Shown: positions 28,233 to 36,876, numbered from the stretch's first letter. The stretch: DNA of 64,000 nt from Niallia alba (GCF_012933555.1 NZ_JABBPK010000001.1:1466001-1530000); one strand, 5' to 3'. Program-made: numbers and translations. The notes: generated by a model not told the origin, from the sequence alone.

Positions 28233-28392
28233 AATTGTTTTCCTCCTTGTTTGTTTCTTTCTTTATGTTTCTTACATTACTAACATATTGCCGAAGAGCC
28301 TTATGGGTTACGGACAAACGCCTTTTTTCTCAAAATTTGGGCGTTTGACCATTCGTATTGAATATCTTGGTCGATTAGAGAGGAGAATCTGG

Positions 28393-28749
28393 ATGAATAT
28401 CCATTGGATGGAGCTTTTTTTATTAATTTTGGCAAGTTTTCGTTTAACAAGATTAATCGTTTTTGATCAAATCACAGAATTTATTCGGGGAATTTTCTTG
28501 GAAGAAGTAAAAGAACAAAATAAAGATGGGCAGATAGAAGTTTATATTGTTCCTAAATCAGGAAAGATTCGCAGGTTTTTTGGTGAATTAATCAGCTGTT
28601 ATTGGTGTACTGGTGTGTGGGTTGCTATCTTTCTTACTATTTTATATTATTTCTTTCCAAGCATTTGTGAACCTTTTGTTCTCGTCTTTGCCATAGCTGG
28701 AGCTGCTTCTTTGATAGAAGCTGTTTTACAAAGACTGTTTGTTGAATAG
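28393..28749 (+). CDS. yjcA: Sporulation membrane protein YjcA (DUF1360)
   Basis: This is a 118-residue membrane protein of the DUF1360 family. The ATG follows GAGAGGAG; an upstream in-frame start would run into the cotZ promoter region. The N-terminal helix is MELFLLILASFRLTRLIVFD, with the family motif FRLTRLI..D. Then comes a short loop, the conserved SCYWCTGVWVA motif, and two further membrane segments. B. subtilis yjcA is a sporulation gene next to the cot cluster. Function is unknown. Confidence 0.85.
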   Translation: MNIHWMELFLLILASFRLTRLIVFDQITEFIRGIFLEEVKEQNKDGQIEVYIVPKSGKIRRFFGELISCYWCTGVWVAIFLTILYYFFPSICEPFVLVFAIAGAASLIEAVLQRLFVE

Positions 28750-28852
28750 TTACTAGTAGGTAGGCTGGTTATTTACACATACAGTTTTGACCATCATACA
28801 ATGTGATAAGCACATTATTCGTGCATAGATAATTATATTGGAGGGATTGGAG

Positions 28853-28960
28853 TTGCTAGGAAAAAAAGTACCTAAAGTAACTGAACCAAAAAAACCACAA
28901 CCAACTAAAAGCAAAAGAAAAAAATCTGGATGTAATTGTGGAAAAAAATTATCAAAATAA
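28853..28960 (+). CDS. Small basic spore-type peptide with CxC motif
   Basis: A 35-residue frame begins at TTG 8 bases after GGAGG. The peptide is very basic with Lys-Pro repeats (VTEPKKPQPTKSKRKK) and ends SGCNCGKKLSK. A terminator follows within 10 bases. I do not recognise it by name. Its size, Cys-x-Cys end and place between yjcA and the spoVA-type operon suggest a small spore-coat component, but this is inference. There is no sign of a signal peptide. Confidence 0.6.
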   Translation: MLGKKVPKVTEPKKPQPTKSKRKKSGCNCGKKLSK

Positions 28961-28964
28961 GCAA

Positions 28965-28995
28965 AATGCCCGACTTTGTGCGGGTATTTTTTTTG
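28965..28995 (+). terminator. Rho-independent terminator after the CxC peptide
   Basis: ATGCCCG pairs with CGGGTAT (one G-T pair) and is followed by eight T residues. Confidence 0.88.
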
Positions 28996-29116
28996 TACTC
29001 AAAAGTTAGTTTGAAAAAATTGGATGTCTTTTGTTTTGGAAATATCTAATAAATAATGCTTAATAAGAAAAAAATAAAGATACATCAATTCATCATTTAC
29101 ATAGGAAGGGAAGAAT

Positions 29117-29596
29117 ATGACGAATAAAAAGTATGCCTTTTATATTTTAATTTTTAGCATATGTGTATTCTTAACTGGTTGTGAGAAAGAAACTCCGAAT
29201 AGCAGATGGTCTATGCTGAAAAAGGTAGATCCAGCTCCAATCGCTCTTTATACGGAGACAGCAGCCGGTCAAGAGGAATTGCTCCAAGGAATAAAAGAAG
29301 AAACAAGTATGATGCCATCTATTTATGATGTAGCTGTGATTAAAGGGAAAAAGGATACATTAGTTGCCTATAAGGTAAAGCAGATGGCCCGTTTCAAAAT
29401 GAAACGAATTGAAAAAGAATTAACAGAAAAGCTGAAATCAAAATATCCAGATGAAAAATTCACGGTTTCCAGTGATTTTAAAATTTTCTTAGAAACCATT
29501 CGCTTATGGGATAAAACCCAAGAGCCAGACTTTAGCAAAGAAAAAGCGGAAAAGCGTTTAAAAGAAATTATTAAACTAAATAATGAATTGACGTAA
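29117..29596 (+). CDS. YhcN/YlaJ-like sporulation lipoprotein
   Basis: This is a 159-residue lipoprotein: a signal peptide with lipobox LTGC places the mature N-terminal Cys near residue 22. The rest is a small, charged domain with DVAVIKGKKDTLVAYKV and a helix RFKMKRIEKELTEKLKSKYP, as in the YhcN/YlaJ family. Such lipoproteins sit in spore membranes and accompany mobile or secondary spoVA operons. Twelve bases separate it from spoVAC, so it is probably the first gene of that operon. Confidence 0.82.
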   Translation: MTNKKYAFYILIFSICVFLTGCEKETPNSRWSMLKKVDPAPIALYTETAAGQEELLQGIKEETSMMPSIYDVAVIKGKKDTLVAYKVKQMARFKMKRIEKELTEKLKSKYPDEKFTVSSDFKIFLETIRLWDKTQEPDFSKEKAEKRLKEIIKLNNELT

Positions 29597-29608
29597 GGAG
29601 GGCAAAAA

Positions 29609-30091
29609 GTGGCAGATAGTAAAAGAAAGAATAAAACACCAGAACAACAGCAATATGAAAAATTCGAACAAAAATATGAAACAAAACGGCCTGTTCTAAA
29701 AAATTGCATAAAAGCATTTTTTGTCGGCGGGTTTATTTGTATGATAGGACAGCTCATTTCCTATTTCTATATTTATTTCTTTCATTTTACAGAACAAACA
29801 TCTAGTAATCCGACAACAGCAACGGTTATTTTTCTCTCTATGTTATTGACGGGGTTTGGAATTTATGATCGATTAGGACAATTTGCAGGAGCAGGAAGCG
29901 CAGTTCCTGTATCAGGATTTGGTAATAGTATTATTTCTGCAGCTATTGAACATCGTACAGAAGGATTTGTACTTGGAGTTGGCGGAAATATCTTCAAACT
30001 TGCTGGTTCGGTTATTTTATTCGGAGTATTTTCTGCATTTGTAGTAGCGCTTATTAAAACAATATTTATTATGATGACGGGGGGATTCTAA
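29609..30091 (+). CDS. spoVAC: SpoVAC, dipicolinic acid channel protein
   Basis: SpoVAC is a membrane protein of the channel that moves Ca-dipicolinate into the forespore and lets it out on germination. A GTG start follows GGAGGG. The 160-residue protein has a basic N-terminus of about 30 residues, then several membrane helices and the conserved GFGIYDRLGQFAGAGSAVPVSGFG core (motif spread over two lines). The last base of its stop codon region overlaps the spoVAD start, so the two are translationally coupled. This is a spoVA operon without spoVAA, spoVAB or spoVAF. Confidence 0.93.
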   Translation: MADSKRKNKTPEQQQYEKFEQKYETKRPVLKNCIKAFFVGGFICMIGQLISYFYIYFFHFTEQTSSNPTTATVIFLSMLLTGFGIYDRLGQFAGAGSAVPVSGFGNSIISAAIEHRTEGFVLGVGGNIFKLAGSVILFGVFSAFVVALIKTIFIMMTGGF

Positions 30092-31101
30092 TGCTTCAGG
30101 GAAAACAATCCTGGGTTTTTCAAAATCATCCAGTAATAAAAGCTACCGGGGTATCTGGCGGTCCCTTTGAAGCAAATGGAATGCTAGCTGATGATTTTGA
30201 CATATTGCATGATGATTTATGGATGGGGAAAACCTCTTATGAACAAGCCCATCGCATTTTATTAGAAGAAGCGGCACAAACAGCTTTAAAAAAAGCAGAA
30301 ACCAAGCCAGAAGATACACAGTTTTTTTTAGCTGGTGATTTAATCAACCAAATTACGCCCTCAAGCTTTGCAGCAAGAGATTTAAAAATACCTTATTTCG
30401 GGTTATTTGGCGCTTGCTCAACGTCTATGGAAGGCTTAGCACTTGCTTCTTTTATGGTTAACTATCAAGGGGCAAATAATGTCTTAACAGGTGCCTCTAG
30501 TCATAATGCAGCCGTAGAAAAGCAATTTCGTTATCCAACGGAATATGGTGGTCAGAAGCCGCCAACAGCTCAATGGACCGTAACGGGTGCTGGCGTTGCC
30601 TTAGTTACCAAAAATCAATCAAATGAGCAACTACCGTATACAACTTCTGCGACAATTGGAAAAGTTGTAGATATGGGATTAGCAGATCCTTTTAATATGG
30701 GTGGGGCAATGGCTCCAGCTGCTGCAGATACCATCCTTACTCATTTTCAAGATTTGAATTTGGATCCTTCTCACTATGACTTAATTGTAACAGGTGATTT
30801 AGGGAAAATCGGTAGAGAAACGGCAATAGGGCTTTTAAAGGAAAAAGGCTTGGCGATCGATGAAAATAAAATGAAAGATTGTGGATTATTAATTTATACA
30901 AATGAGCAGCCTGTGCAATCTGGAGGCAGTGGAGCGGGATGTTCTGCTACTGTACTGTATGGACATTTATTAAATGAAATGAAAAAAGGGATGTATAAAA
31001 GAATTCTATTAGTAGCAACTGGTGCACTTCTTTCTCCACTAACTGTGCAACAAAATGAATCAATCCCTTGTATCGCTCACGCTGTATCAATTGAAATCTA
31101 A
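30091..31101 (+). CDS. spoVAD: SpoVAD, dipicolinic acid-binding protein
   Basis: SpoVAD is a soluble thiolase-like protein on the inner spore membrane that binds dipicolinic acid. The 336-residue length is standard. Recognisable parts are GKQSWVFQNHPVI at the start, FFLAGDLINQITPSSFAAR, the thiolase-like FGLFGACSTSMEGLALAS with its Cys, and a Gly-rich VQSGGSGAGCSATVLYGH near the end. It overlaps spoVAC and is followed by spoVAEb after a gap of 74 bases. Confidence 0.95.
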   Translation: MLQGKQSWVFQNHPVIKATGVSGGPFEANGMLADDFDILHDDLWMGKTSYEQAHRILLEEAAQTALKKAETKPEDTQFFLAGDLINQITPSSFAARDLKIPYFGLFGACSTSMEGLALASFMVNYQGANNVLTGASSHNAAVEKQFRYPTEYGGQKPPTAQWTVTGAGVALVTKNQSNEQLPYTTSATIGKVVDMGLADPFNMGGAMAPAAADTILTHFQDLNLDPSHYDLIVTGDLGKIGRETAIGLLKEKGLAIDENKMKDCGLLIYTNEQPVQSGGSGAGCSATVLYGHLLNEMKKGMYKRILLVATGALLSPLTVQQNESIPCIAHAVSIEI

Positions 31102-31175
31102 TCAGTAAGACAGGGTATCAAGTTTCCCCTGTTAATTGTTATAGGGAATGAAATAAAGGAAAAGGAGGAATTACT

Positions 31176-31532
31176 ATGCTTCCAATGTTTTTTTGGGCAT
31201 TTGTCATAGGTGGAATTATTTGTGTTATTGGACAGCTTATGTTTGATGTTGCTAAGCTAACCCCTGCACATACATTAACGACATTAGTTGTTGCTGGTGC
31301 GATATTGGATGGATTTGGATTATACGAGCCATTTGCTGATTTTGCAGGCGCAGGTGCTACAATTCCAATTACGAGTTTTGGTAATGCATTAGTGCACGGG
31401 GCAATGCAAGAGGCAGAAAAGCACGGTATAATCGGCGTATTAACTGGAATGTTCGAAGTAACAAGCTCAGGGATATCTGCTGCTATTATATTTGGTTTTA
31501 TCGGTGCATTGCTGTTTAAGCCTAAGGGGTAA
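31176..31532 (+). CDS. spoVAEb: SpoVAEb, dipicolinic acid channel protein
   Basis: This 118-residue integral membrane protein is the third core part of the SpoVA channel. It has about four membrane segments, with [14 protein letters not shown] near the start and the family core [22 protein letters not shown] similar to SpoVAC. The ribosome site AAAGGAGG is strong. SpoVAC, SpoVAD and SpoVAEb together are the minimum set found in the secondary spoVA-2 operons of Bacillus. Confidence 0.93.
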   Translation: MLPMFFWAFVIGGIICVIGQLMFDVAKLTPAHTLTTLVVAGAILDGFGLYEPFADFAGAGATIPITSFGNALVHGAMQEAEKHGIIGVLTGMFEVTSSGISAAIIFGFIGALLFKPKG

Positions 31533-31594
31533 ATACTGATATAAAAGGAATTAATTTTTATGAAAGAATGAATAGGATAACTAGGGGTCTTGAT

Positions 31595-32272
31595 ATGGAT
31601 GAATTAATTAGTACAATTATCCGATCTATCTTGATTATTATCAGTTTGTTTTTTATTACAAAACTTCTCGGTAAAAAGCAACTTTCAAAGCTTTCCTTTT
31701 TCGAATATATTGTTGGAATAACAGTTGGAGATATTGCTGGGTCTATATCATTGGACTCTACGTTGAAAATAGTAGATGGGGTTGCTTCTATTGTCATTTG
31801 GACATGTATTCCTATTACAATCAGTTATCTATCTTTAAAGTACAAACGCTTTAGAGATTTTGTGGAAGGCACACCAACTGTGTTTATTAAAGATGGTAAC
31901 GTAATCGAAAAGCATCTAAAAAAAGAAAAGTATAGTATAGATGAATTATTGGAGCAATTACGAATCAAGGCTATCTTTCGAGTAGAAGATGTGGAATTTG
32001 CTACATTAGAAGCAAATGGGGAATTAAGTGTCCTTTTAAAAAAAGCAAAACAGCCTTTACTTGTAGAGGATATGATCGATTTACCACCTGTTGAAAAAGA
32101 GTTATATACTATTATTATGGACGGCAAAATTAATAAAAGTACTTTAGAAAAATGTAACCTTACGGAGAAATGGGTATATTCAGCACTTAGAAAAAGAGGA
32201 ATACATTTAAGTGAAGTATTTCTCGCGCAAATAGATTATCAAGGAGAGCTAACTTTTGATTTTTATGATTAG
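31595..32272 (+). CDS. DUF421 (YetF-like) membrane protein, spoVA-linked
   Basis: This 225-residue protein has two or three N-terminal membrane helices followed by a cytoplasmic domain with the family motif FVEGTPTVFIKDGNVIEKHLKKEK (in parts) and ARL-type helix. I chose the ATG behind AGGGGT; an earlier in-frame ATG has no site. DUF421 genes are a regular partner of the spoVA-2 type operon and the gene follows spoVAEb after 62 bases. The exact role is unknown. A second, distant DUF421 paralogue lies at 36.2-36.9 kb. Confidence 0.85.
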   Translation: MDELISTIIRSILIIISLFFITKLLGKKQLSKLSFFEYIVGITVGDIAGSISLDSTLKIVDGVASIVIWTCIPITISYLSLKYKRFRDFVEGTPTVFIKDGNVIEKHLKKEKYSIDELLEQLRIKAIFRVEDVEFATLEANGELSVLLKKAKQPLLVEDMIDLPPVEKELYTIIMDGKINKSTLEKCNLTEKWVYSALRKRGIHLSEVFLAQIDYQGELTFDFYD

Positions 32273-32418
32273 AATAACTCGGTGTTGAAATATACTTAAA
32301 GCATAATTTTTTTCATGACATTCGTACATTCTAATTATTATTAGTAGCTTGCCTATACATAAACTTCAATTCTCCATATTCTGATAATGAGTACAAGGAG
32401 AAACGAGGTGAAGTAGGA

Positions 32419-32544
32419 ATGTGTTATGGTGGATATGGCTATGGCGGCGGCTATGGCGGTGGAGGATATGGTATCTCTTCCTTTGCATTAATCGTTGTTT
32501 TATTTATCCTTTTAGTTATCGTAGGAGCTAGCTTCTACAACTAA
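32419..32544 (+). CDS. YjcZ-family small sporulation peptide
   Basis: This is a 41-residue peptide. The first half is Gly/Tyr-rich ([18 protein letters not shown]) and the second half is a single membrane helix ([19 protein letters not shown]). That layout is the YjcZ-family signature in Bacillus spores. Its ribosome site is AGGTGAAGTAGGA-like and weak. A strong terminator follows within 20 bases, so it is probably transcribed alone. Confidence 0.88.
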   Translation: MCYGGYGYGGGYGGGGYGISSFALIVVLFILLVIVGASFYN

Positions 32545-32561
32545 TCAATTAGTTAATGGGG

Positions 32562-32595
32562 AAAGGAGTTCTCTTTCATAGAGAGCTCCTTTTTA
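32562..32595 (+). terminator. Rho-independent terminator after the YjcZ-like gene
   Basis: AAAGGAG-t-TCTCT pairs with AGAGA-g-CTCCTTT followed by T residues. Confidence 0.88.
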
Positions 32596-32598
32596 TTT

Positions 32599-32806
32599 GG
32601 CTGTTTTCTAAAGGATTGTTGTTTATTCAATAGGAAAAAAGAATTAGTTGGAAAAATGGAGCAGCCGGAATACACGAAGACGCCACGGGGATTAGCGAGA
32701 CAGTCTGAGACCCCGGAGGCGAAGTGAGGAGGCTTAAGCTTAGCCCCACGGAAAGCGAAGTGTATTCCGGCTGCGGGTAATCGCAACAAACTTTACGAAA
32801 ACAGCC
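32599..32806. repeat. Interspersed hairpin repeat family A, copy 2 (full length)
   Basis: This 208-base copy has the inverted ends GGCTGTTTTC.. and ..GAAAACAGCC and the inner GCAGCCGGAATACAC/GTGTATTCCGGCTGC stem. It is the best intact copy and can serve as the type copy. Confidence 0.9.
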
Positions 32807-32918
32807 TTTTATTTTAATAAGCCTTTTATTCATTTTTTGTTTTCTTTTCTTATGTTCTCACCTTTTTTTCTTTGTTTCATACAATGTAAAGTAGCTCATC
32901 GAAGGAGGAAACACAGGT

Positions 32919-33173
32919 ATGAACAATAATTTCTTTAAAAATATCGAGTCAAAAACTGGCGTAAATATGAAAGATATTTTGGAACTAGCGAATTCCTTAC
33001 AAAATGCTAATTTTAAAGATGAAAAAACAGTGAGAAGTGTTATTCGCAGAGTATCACAAATAGCTGGAAAGTCTGTTCCGAAACAAACAGAGGATAAAAT
33101 CGTTCAATCTATTGTAAAAGACGGCAAACAGCTTGATTTCAATACTTTATCTAATATGATTAATAAAAAGTAA
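32919..33173 (+). CDS. spoVIF: Stage VI sporulation protein SpoVIF
   Basis: SpoVIF (YjcC) stabilises the coat regulator GerE and is needed for late coat assembly. The 84-residue protein is all helical: NNFFKNIESKTGVNMKDILELANSL, TVRSVIRRVSQIAG and a DKIVQSIVKDGKQLDF end (in parts). The ATG follows AAGGAGG. Upstream, CATACAATG at 32878-32886 with CACC about 15 bases before it looks like a weak sigma-K promoter; this is a candidate only. Place next to the helicase gene matches B. subtilis yjcC-yjcD. Confidence 0.92.
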   Translation: MNNNFFKNIESKTGVNMKDILELANSLQNANFKDEKTVRSVIRRVSQIAGKSVPKQTEDKIVQSIVKDGKQLDFNTLSNMINKK

Positions 33174-33184
33174 GGAATAAGGAA

Positions 33185-33228
33185 GGGTAACTACTCGAAT
33201 TCATGACATAGTTACCCTATTTTTTTTA
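33185..33228 (+). terminator. Rho-independent terminator after spoVIF
   Basis: GGGTAACTA pairs exactly with TAGTTACCC followed by a T-run. It also lies just after the reverse-strand helicase gene. Confidence 0.9.
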
Positions 33229-33238
33229 AAATAGAAAC

Positions 33239-35572
33239 TCATATTATTGGGCAATCTTTTTTTTCAGAAGTAAAAGCTGTTATCGACAAGGGAGATAAAA
33301 AACGCGAAGCCTTTGCTTTTTTGCCTCTTAAATACATAGGAATTGATAAAAATAGTTCTTGTTGTGCCCTTGTCATTGCAACATACAAAAGACGACGTTC
33401 TTCTTCTAACGGAATGATGTTGTTATTGCGGAATGAATCTAATGCAAAGTCATGAGGGATAGATCCATCAACCGTACCAAGAATATAGACCGTTTTATAT
33501 TCTAAACCTTTTGCACGATGAATCGTACTTAAGCTGATGACATTCTCTTCATTTTTGAATTGTTTTCGCAATTCTTCATTCATCGCTATCATATGATCCG
33601 TATATTGTACAAATTCTTTAATTGATTGAAATTTGCGGGCAACAACCTTTAAATCGCGGATATCATCTGACCCTTTATCCCACTGATTTCCTTCATTGCC
33701 TCGTTTTTTGATGAACTCCTGGAAGCCTAGTTCTTTTTCAATATAATTTATCGCATCTAAAGGAGAATAACGAATTAATCGTTTTATTATTTCTGGAATC
33801 TTTTTTAATCTGCTTTCTTGAAAGGCAAAGCCTGTTTTAATAAAAACAAGACAATCTAAAAAGCTGCAATCTTCTAGAATACTTGTTGCTTTAATATCCT
33901 GTAACACGGTTTTTTTCAAAAACAGGGTAGGAAGAATATCGGCAACAGCCTGCTGATTATCTGGATCATGGATAAGTTTTAAATAAGCCATCATACTTTT
34001 GACGATAAATCTTTGATAGAAGGAGCCAGTATCTTGTTCTAAACGAAATGGCAGACTAGACGAAGCAAGTCGCTCAAACATAGCCCGACTATTTGTATTT
34101 GTCCGAAATAAAATCGCAAAATCCTTAGGCTCATACCCCATCTTTATCTTTTCTTGAATATCGCTCAAAATCATGGTTGCTTCTTCTTCTTCGTCATATG
34201 GATAAAAAGCAAGCGGATGTTTACCTGAATAGCCAGTAATCATTTTTTTTGTGCGTCTTTTCGTGTTTTTACTAATAGTGGATTTAGCTACCGATACAAT
34301 TTCTTGAGAAGAGCGATAATTATAATCTAGAATAATTGTTTTAGCATTCGGATAATCTTTTTCAAAATCTAACAGGTATTTTGGATCACTGCCGCGAAAG
34401 GAATAAATAGATTGATCATCATCGCCTACTGCATAAACAGATTGTGCTGATTTAGCCATTAGCCTCATCCATTCATATTGCACTTTATTAATGTCTTGAA
34501 ATTCATCCAATAAGAAATGAGTAAAACGTCTTTGATAAGATTCCAATATAGTTGGATTCTCAAGAAAGAAATGATAGCCACCAAGAAGCATATCATCAAA
34601 GTCATACAGATTTCGCTGTTGTTTTTTCGTTTCATAGCCAATGTATAACTGGGCGACTTTTTCTTCCCAGTCATTAACAGGTTTAACTTCCTTAGGGAAT
34701 AGCATGCTGTTTTTCCAAGCGCTTATCAATTGAAGAGCTGCATCGAAAGGAAAGTCTTTTTCTTCCACTTGCTTTTCTCTTGCAATTTCCTTTAATAAAA
34801 GTTCTCTTTGCCAATTACTGTTTAATAGCTTATTTCGCTGCCATTTCTCTCGTTCATGAAAAATTAATATTTGGTAGAGAATGCTATGAAAAGTTCCTGA
34901 AACAATTTTTTGCACGTAGCTTTTATTCATCATTGGATAGTGCAATAACCGTTCTTTCATTTCATTAGCCGCTTTATTTGTAAAAGTAACAAGCATAATG
35001 GATGACGGATCAACATTTTTCTCATGGATGAGATATGCTGCACGCATCGTTAGTACACGCGTTTTGCCGCTTCCTGCACCAGCAAGTACCAGAATTGGTC
35101 CATCATCTATTGCAACAGCTTTACTTTGGGTAGTATCAAGAGAATAGCCATTTTGTTTTAGAATAGTTAAATAAGATTCCTTTGGGAAAGTGACTGGTTT
35201 ACTTTTTGCGATTTCAGATGTATGACTGGTCGCTTTAACGGACATTGGCGGTTGAAAAGGAGTGTTTTCTGTACTGTTTTTCGAAATACTTCTACTCTTA
35301 GGAATTCGAAAGCCATTTTTCTCTTCGTAATTGATATCAATGGTAGCAGCTTGTTCCTCTTCAACATTAGGAGCTTCTGTCATACATGGTTGTTTAGAAG
35401 AATAATGATAAAAGTAGGGAGCGCTTTTTATTCCCAAATATAGCTTTACCGCTTCTCCACATACAGAGCATGCGAGAAAACCATTTTTACCAGCTTCATA
35501 AATTTTCTGTAATTCTTGTCTGTCAATTGTATGCAATGAAATGAGTCTATCATAATAAAAAGCTGTTAACAT
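33239..35572 (-). CDS. yjcD: UvrD/Rep-type DNA helicase YjcD with CoiA-like N-terminal domain
   Basis: This superfamily 1A helicase has 777 residues. The core has Walker A LAGAGSGKT near residue 161, Walker B LLDEFQDIN, DYNYRSSQEI (motif IV), STIHRAKGLEYKTV (motif V) and LLYVAMTRAQ (motif VI). The first 65 residues are not a usual part of PcrA/UvrD: they match the CoiA N-terminus with Cys35, Cys38, His56 and Cys63. I start at the ATG preceded by GAGG because it also aligns with the CoiA start; an ATG 21 codons earlier has no ribosome site. A linker of about 70 residues joins both parts. Function in repair or recombination is inferred. Confidence 0.9.
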   Translation of the reverse strand: MLTAFYYDRLISLHTIDRQELQKIYEAGKNGFLACSVCGEAVKLYLGIKSAPYFYHYSSKQPCMTEAPNVEEEQAATIDINYEEKNGFRIPKSRSISKNSTENTPFQPPMSVKATSHTSEIAKSKPVTFPKESYLTILKQNGYSLDTTQSKAVAIDDGPILVLAGAGSGKTRVLTMRAAYLIHEKNVDPSSIMLVTFTNKAANEMKERLLHYPMMNKSYVQKIVSGTFHSILYQILIFHEREKWQRNKLLNSNWQRELLLKEIAREKQVEEKDFPFDAALQLISAWKNSMLFPKEVKPVNDWEEKVAQLYIGYETKKQQRNLYDFDDMLLGGYHFFLENPTILESYQRRFTHFLLDEFQDINKVQYEWMRLMAKSAQSVYAVGDDDQSIYSFRGSDPKYLLDFEKDYPNAKTIILDYNYRSSQEIVSVAKSTISKNTKRRTKKMITGYSGKHPLAFYPYDEEEEATMILSDIQEKIKMGYEPKDFAILFRTNTNSRAMFERLASSSLPFRLEQDTGSFYQRFIVKSMMAYLKLIHDPDNQQAVADILPTLFLKKTVLQDIKATSILEDCSFLDCLVFIKTGFAFQESRLKKIPEIIKRLIRYSPLDAINYIEKELGFQEFIKKRGNEGNQWDKGSDDIRDLKVVARKFQSIKEFVQYTDHMIAMNEELRKQFKNEENVISLSTIHRAKGLEYKTVYILGTVDGSIPHDFALDSFRNNNIIPLEEERRLLYVAMTRAQQELFLSIPMYLRGKKAKASRFLSPLSITAFTSEKKDCPII

Positions 35573-35746
35573 AGGAAACCTCGAATCTATTAGTAATACA
35601 TGTAACCGTGCATTATTAGAAATAATATCTATCATATCAAAAACAGAGGATAGTTGAAAGAGTAGAAAAGGGGTTTAGTATTTGGAAAAGAAGGGAAAAG
35701 GATACCATAATAAGGTTGATTGTTAATAGGAGAATGTAAAAGATAG

Positions 35747-35900
35747 TATATGGAGCAACCTGATTATACGTAGACGCTATGGAGATTAGCGAGATAGATG
35801 AAATCCGAGAGGCAGACGTTAAGGAGGCTTCCGTTTTCCCCACGAAAAGCGAAGTATACTCAGGTCGCGGGGAATAGAAACAAACTTTACCAAAACAGCC
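35747..35900. repeat. Interspersed hairpin repeat family A, copy 3 (diverged)
   Basis: This copy keeps the body (GGAGCAACCTGATTATACG, GATTAGCGAGATAG, AAGCGAAGTATACTC) and the ..ACCAAAACAGCC end, but many bases differ and the left inverted end is lost. It appears older than the other copies. Confidence 0.75.
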
Positions 35901-35928
35901 AATAATAAAAAAGAAGGGACAGATTCTG

Positions 35929-36186
35929 ATGGGATATATTTTACCAATCACTCATTTTCAAGCAGACCAGTATGCGATTAGAGATATTGTTAGCAAAGCG
36001 AAGAATTATAAGAAAGAAGAAATTTATCCTGTTGCAAAAATCGCTAATTTTTCTGCCAATCTAGAGATGAAACATCCTTCTCAGACTTCTTACCAGCAAA
36101 AACACATGCATGAAGAACAAGCAGCCAATGAGAAGTTAATGGCGCAATTAACTGGAAAAGGCACTTATTTTCATGCACAGATATAA
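35929..36186 (+). CDS. Conserved small protein of unknown function
   Basis: This 85-residue frame starts MGYILPITHFQADQYAIRD and ends TGKGTYFHAQI; the middle is charged and rich in Gln, His and Lys (QTSYQQKHMHEEQAANEKL). I do not recognise a family. There is no signal peptide or membrane segment. The ribosome site AAGGGACAG is moderate. It lies alone between the helicase and a reverse-strand DUF421 gene whose stop is only 6 bases away, so they converge without a clear terminator. Confidence 0.6.
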   Translation: MGYILPITHFQADQYAIRDIVSKAKNYKKEEIYPVAKIANFSANLEMKHPSQTSYQQKHMHEEQAANEKLMAQLTGKGTYFHAQI

Positions 36187-36192
36187 AGGGTT

Positions 36193-36876
36193 TTAATTCA
36201 TCTTGTAGCTCTGAATAAATAATGGCGACCCTTCGCGCCATTCGGCATATAAAATATCTTTATGGGATTGAACATTTTGTTTTTTTAATTCTTGTATTAA
36301 TTGATCCTCATTCCAACCAACACGAGGTAAATTTTCCTTTATGATTTCTCCATCTTGAATGATACTTATCGGTAGGGAAATAATATCAAGTGGTAAATTC
36401 ATATCCTGCTTAGTTGGATTAACAAACGCGGATTTCTTTAGAACACTTATTGTACCGTCTGTTTCTAGAATAGCAAAAGCACATTCTGTAATCGAAAAAA
36501 CATCTTTTGCACGAAGTAAATGTTGTAATTGATTAATATCTAAATGATTTTTCTTTAACTCATTAAAATCAATTTTGCCTTTATTTATAATGATGGATGG
36601 TTTTCCTTCTAAAAGTTGTCGGCTTTTTCGGAACTTTTGGGTAATAAATTCTGTTATGTAAATTAGCCCTCCCCAAACAAGTATGGAATAAATAATTTCC
36701 TTAATTCCAGTTTCTGCATCATACATAGCATTTCCAACAAGCTCACCTAGTACTAAGACAGAGACAAAGTCAAATGTAGTAATCTGAGTGATTTGTGTTT
36801 TTCCTAATACTTTTGTTAAAAGAAGCAATAAGAAATAGCCAATAAAAAGTTCGCCGAATATATGTGTGAATTCCAT
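36193..36876 (-). CDS. DUF421 (YetF-like) membrane protein
   Basis: This 227-residue protein has three N-terminal membrane helices (FTHIFGELFIGYFLLLLLTKV and two more) and a C-terminal cytoplasmic DUF421 domain with LLEGKPSIIINKGKIDFNEL and LLRAKDVFSITECAFAILETDG in parts. The ATG three codons into the frame has AAAGGGTG at the right distance, and an earlier GTG overlaps that site. It is a paralogue of the spoVA-linked DUF421 gene but only distantly alike. Function is not known. Confidence 0.82.
   Translation of the reverse strand: MEFTHIFGELFIGYFLLLLLTKVLGKTQITQITTFDFVSVLVLGELVGNAMYDAETGIKEIIYSILVWGGLIYITEFITQKFRKSRQLLEGKPSIIINKGKIDFNELKKNHLDINQLQHLLRAKDVFSITECAFAILETDGTISVLKKSAFVNPTKQDMNLPLDIISLPISIIQDGEIIKENLPRVGWNEDQLIQELKKQNVQSHKDILYAEWREGSPLFIQSYKMN

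Noticed and set aside
32553-32833. Reading frames of 60-80 codons on the reverse strand inside repeat A, similar to frames at 42500-42718 and 60453-60656
   Set aside because: Their likeness comes from the repeat DNA, they have no ribosome site, and they run through hairpin stems.
34465-34674. Reverse-strand 69-codon frame within the helicase gene
   Set aside because: It is an out-of-frame shadow of the helicase.
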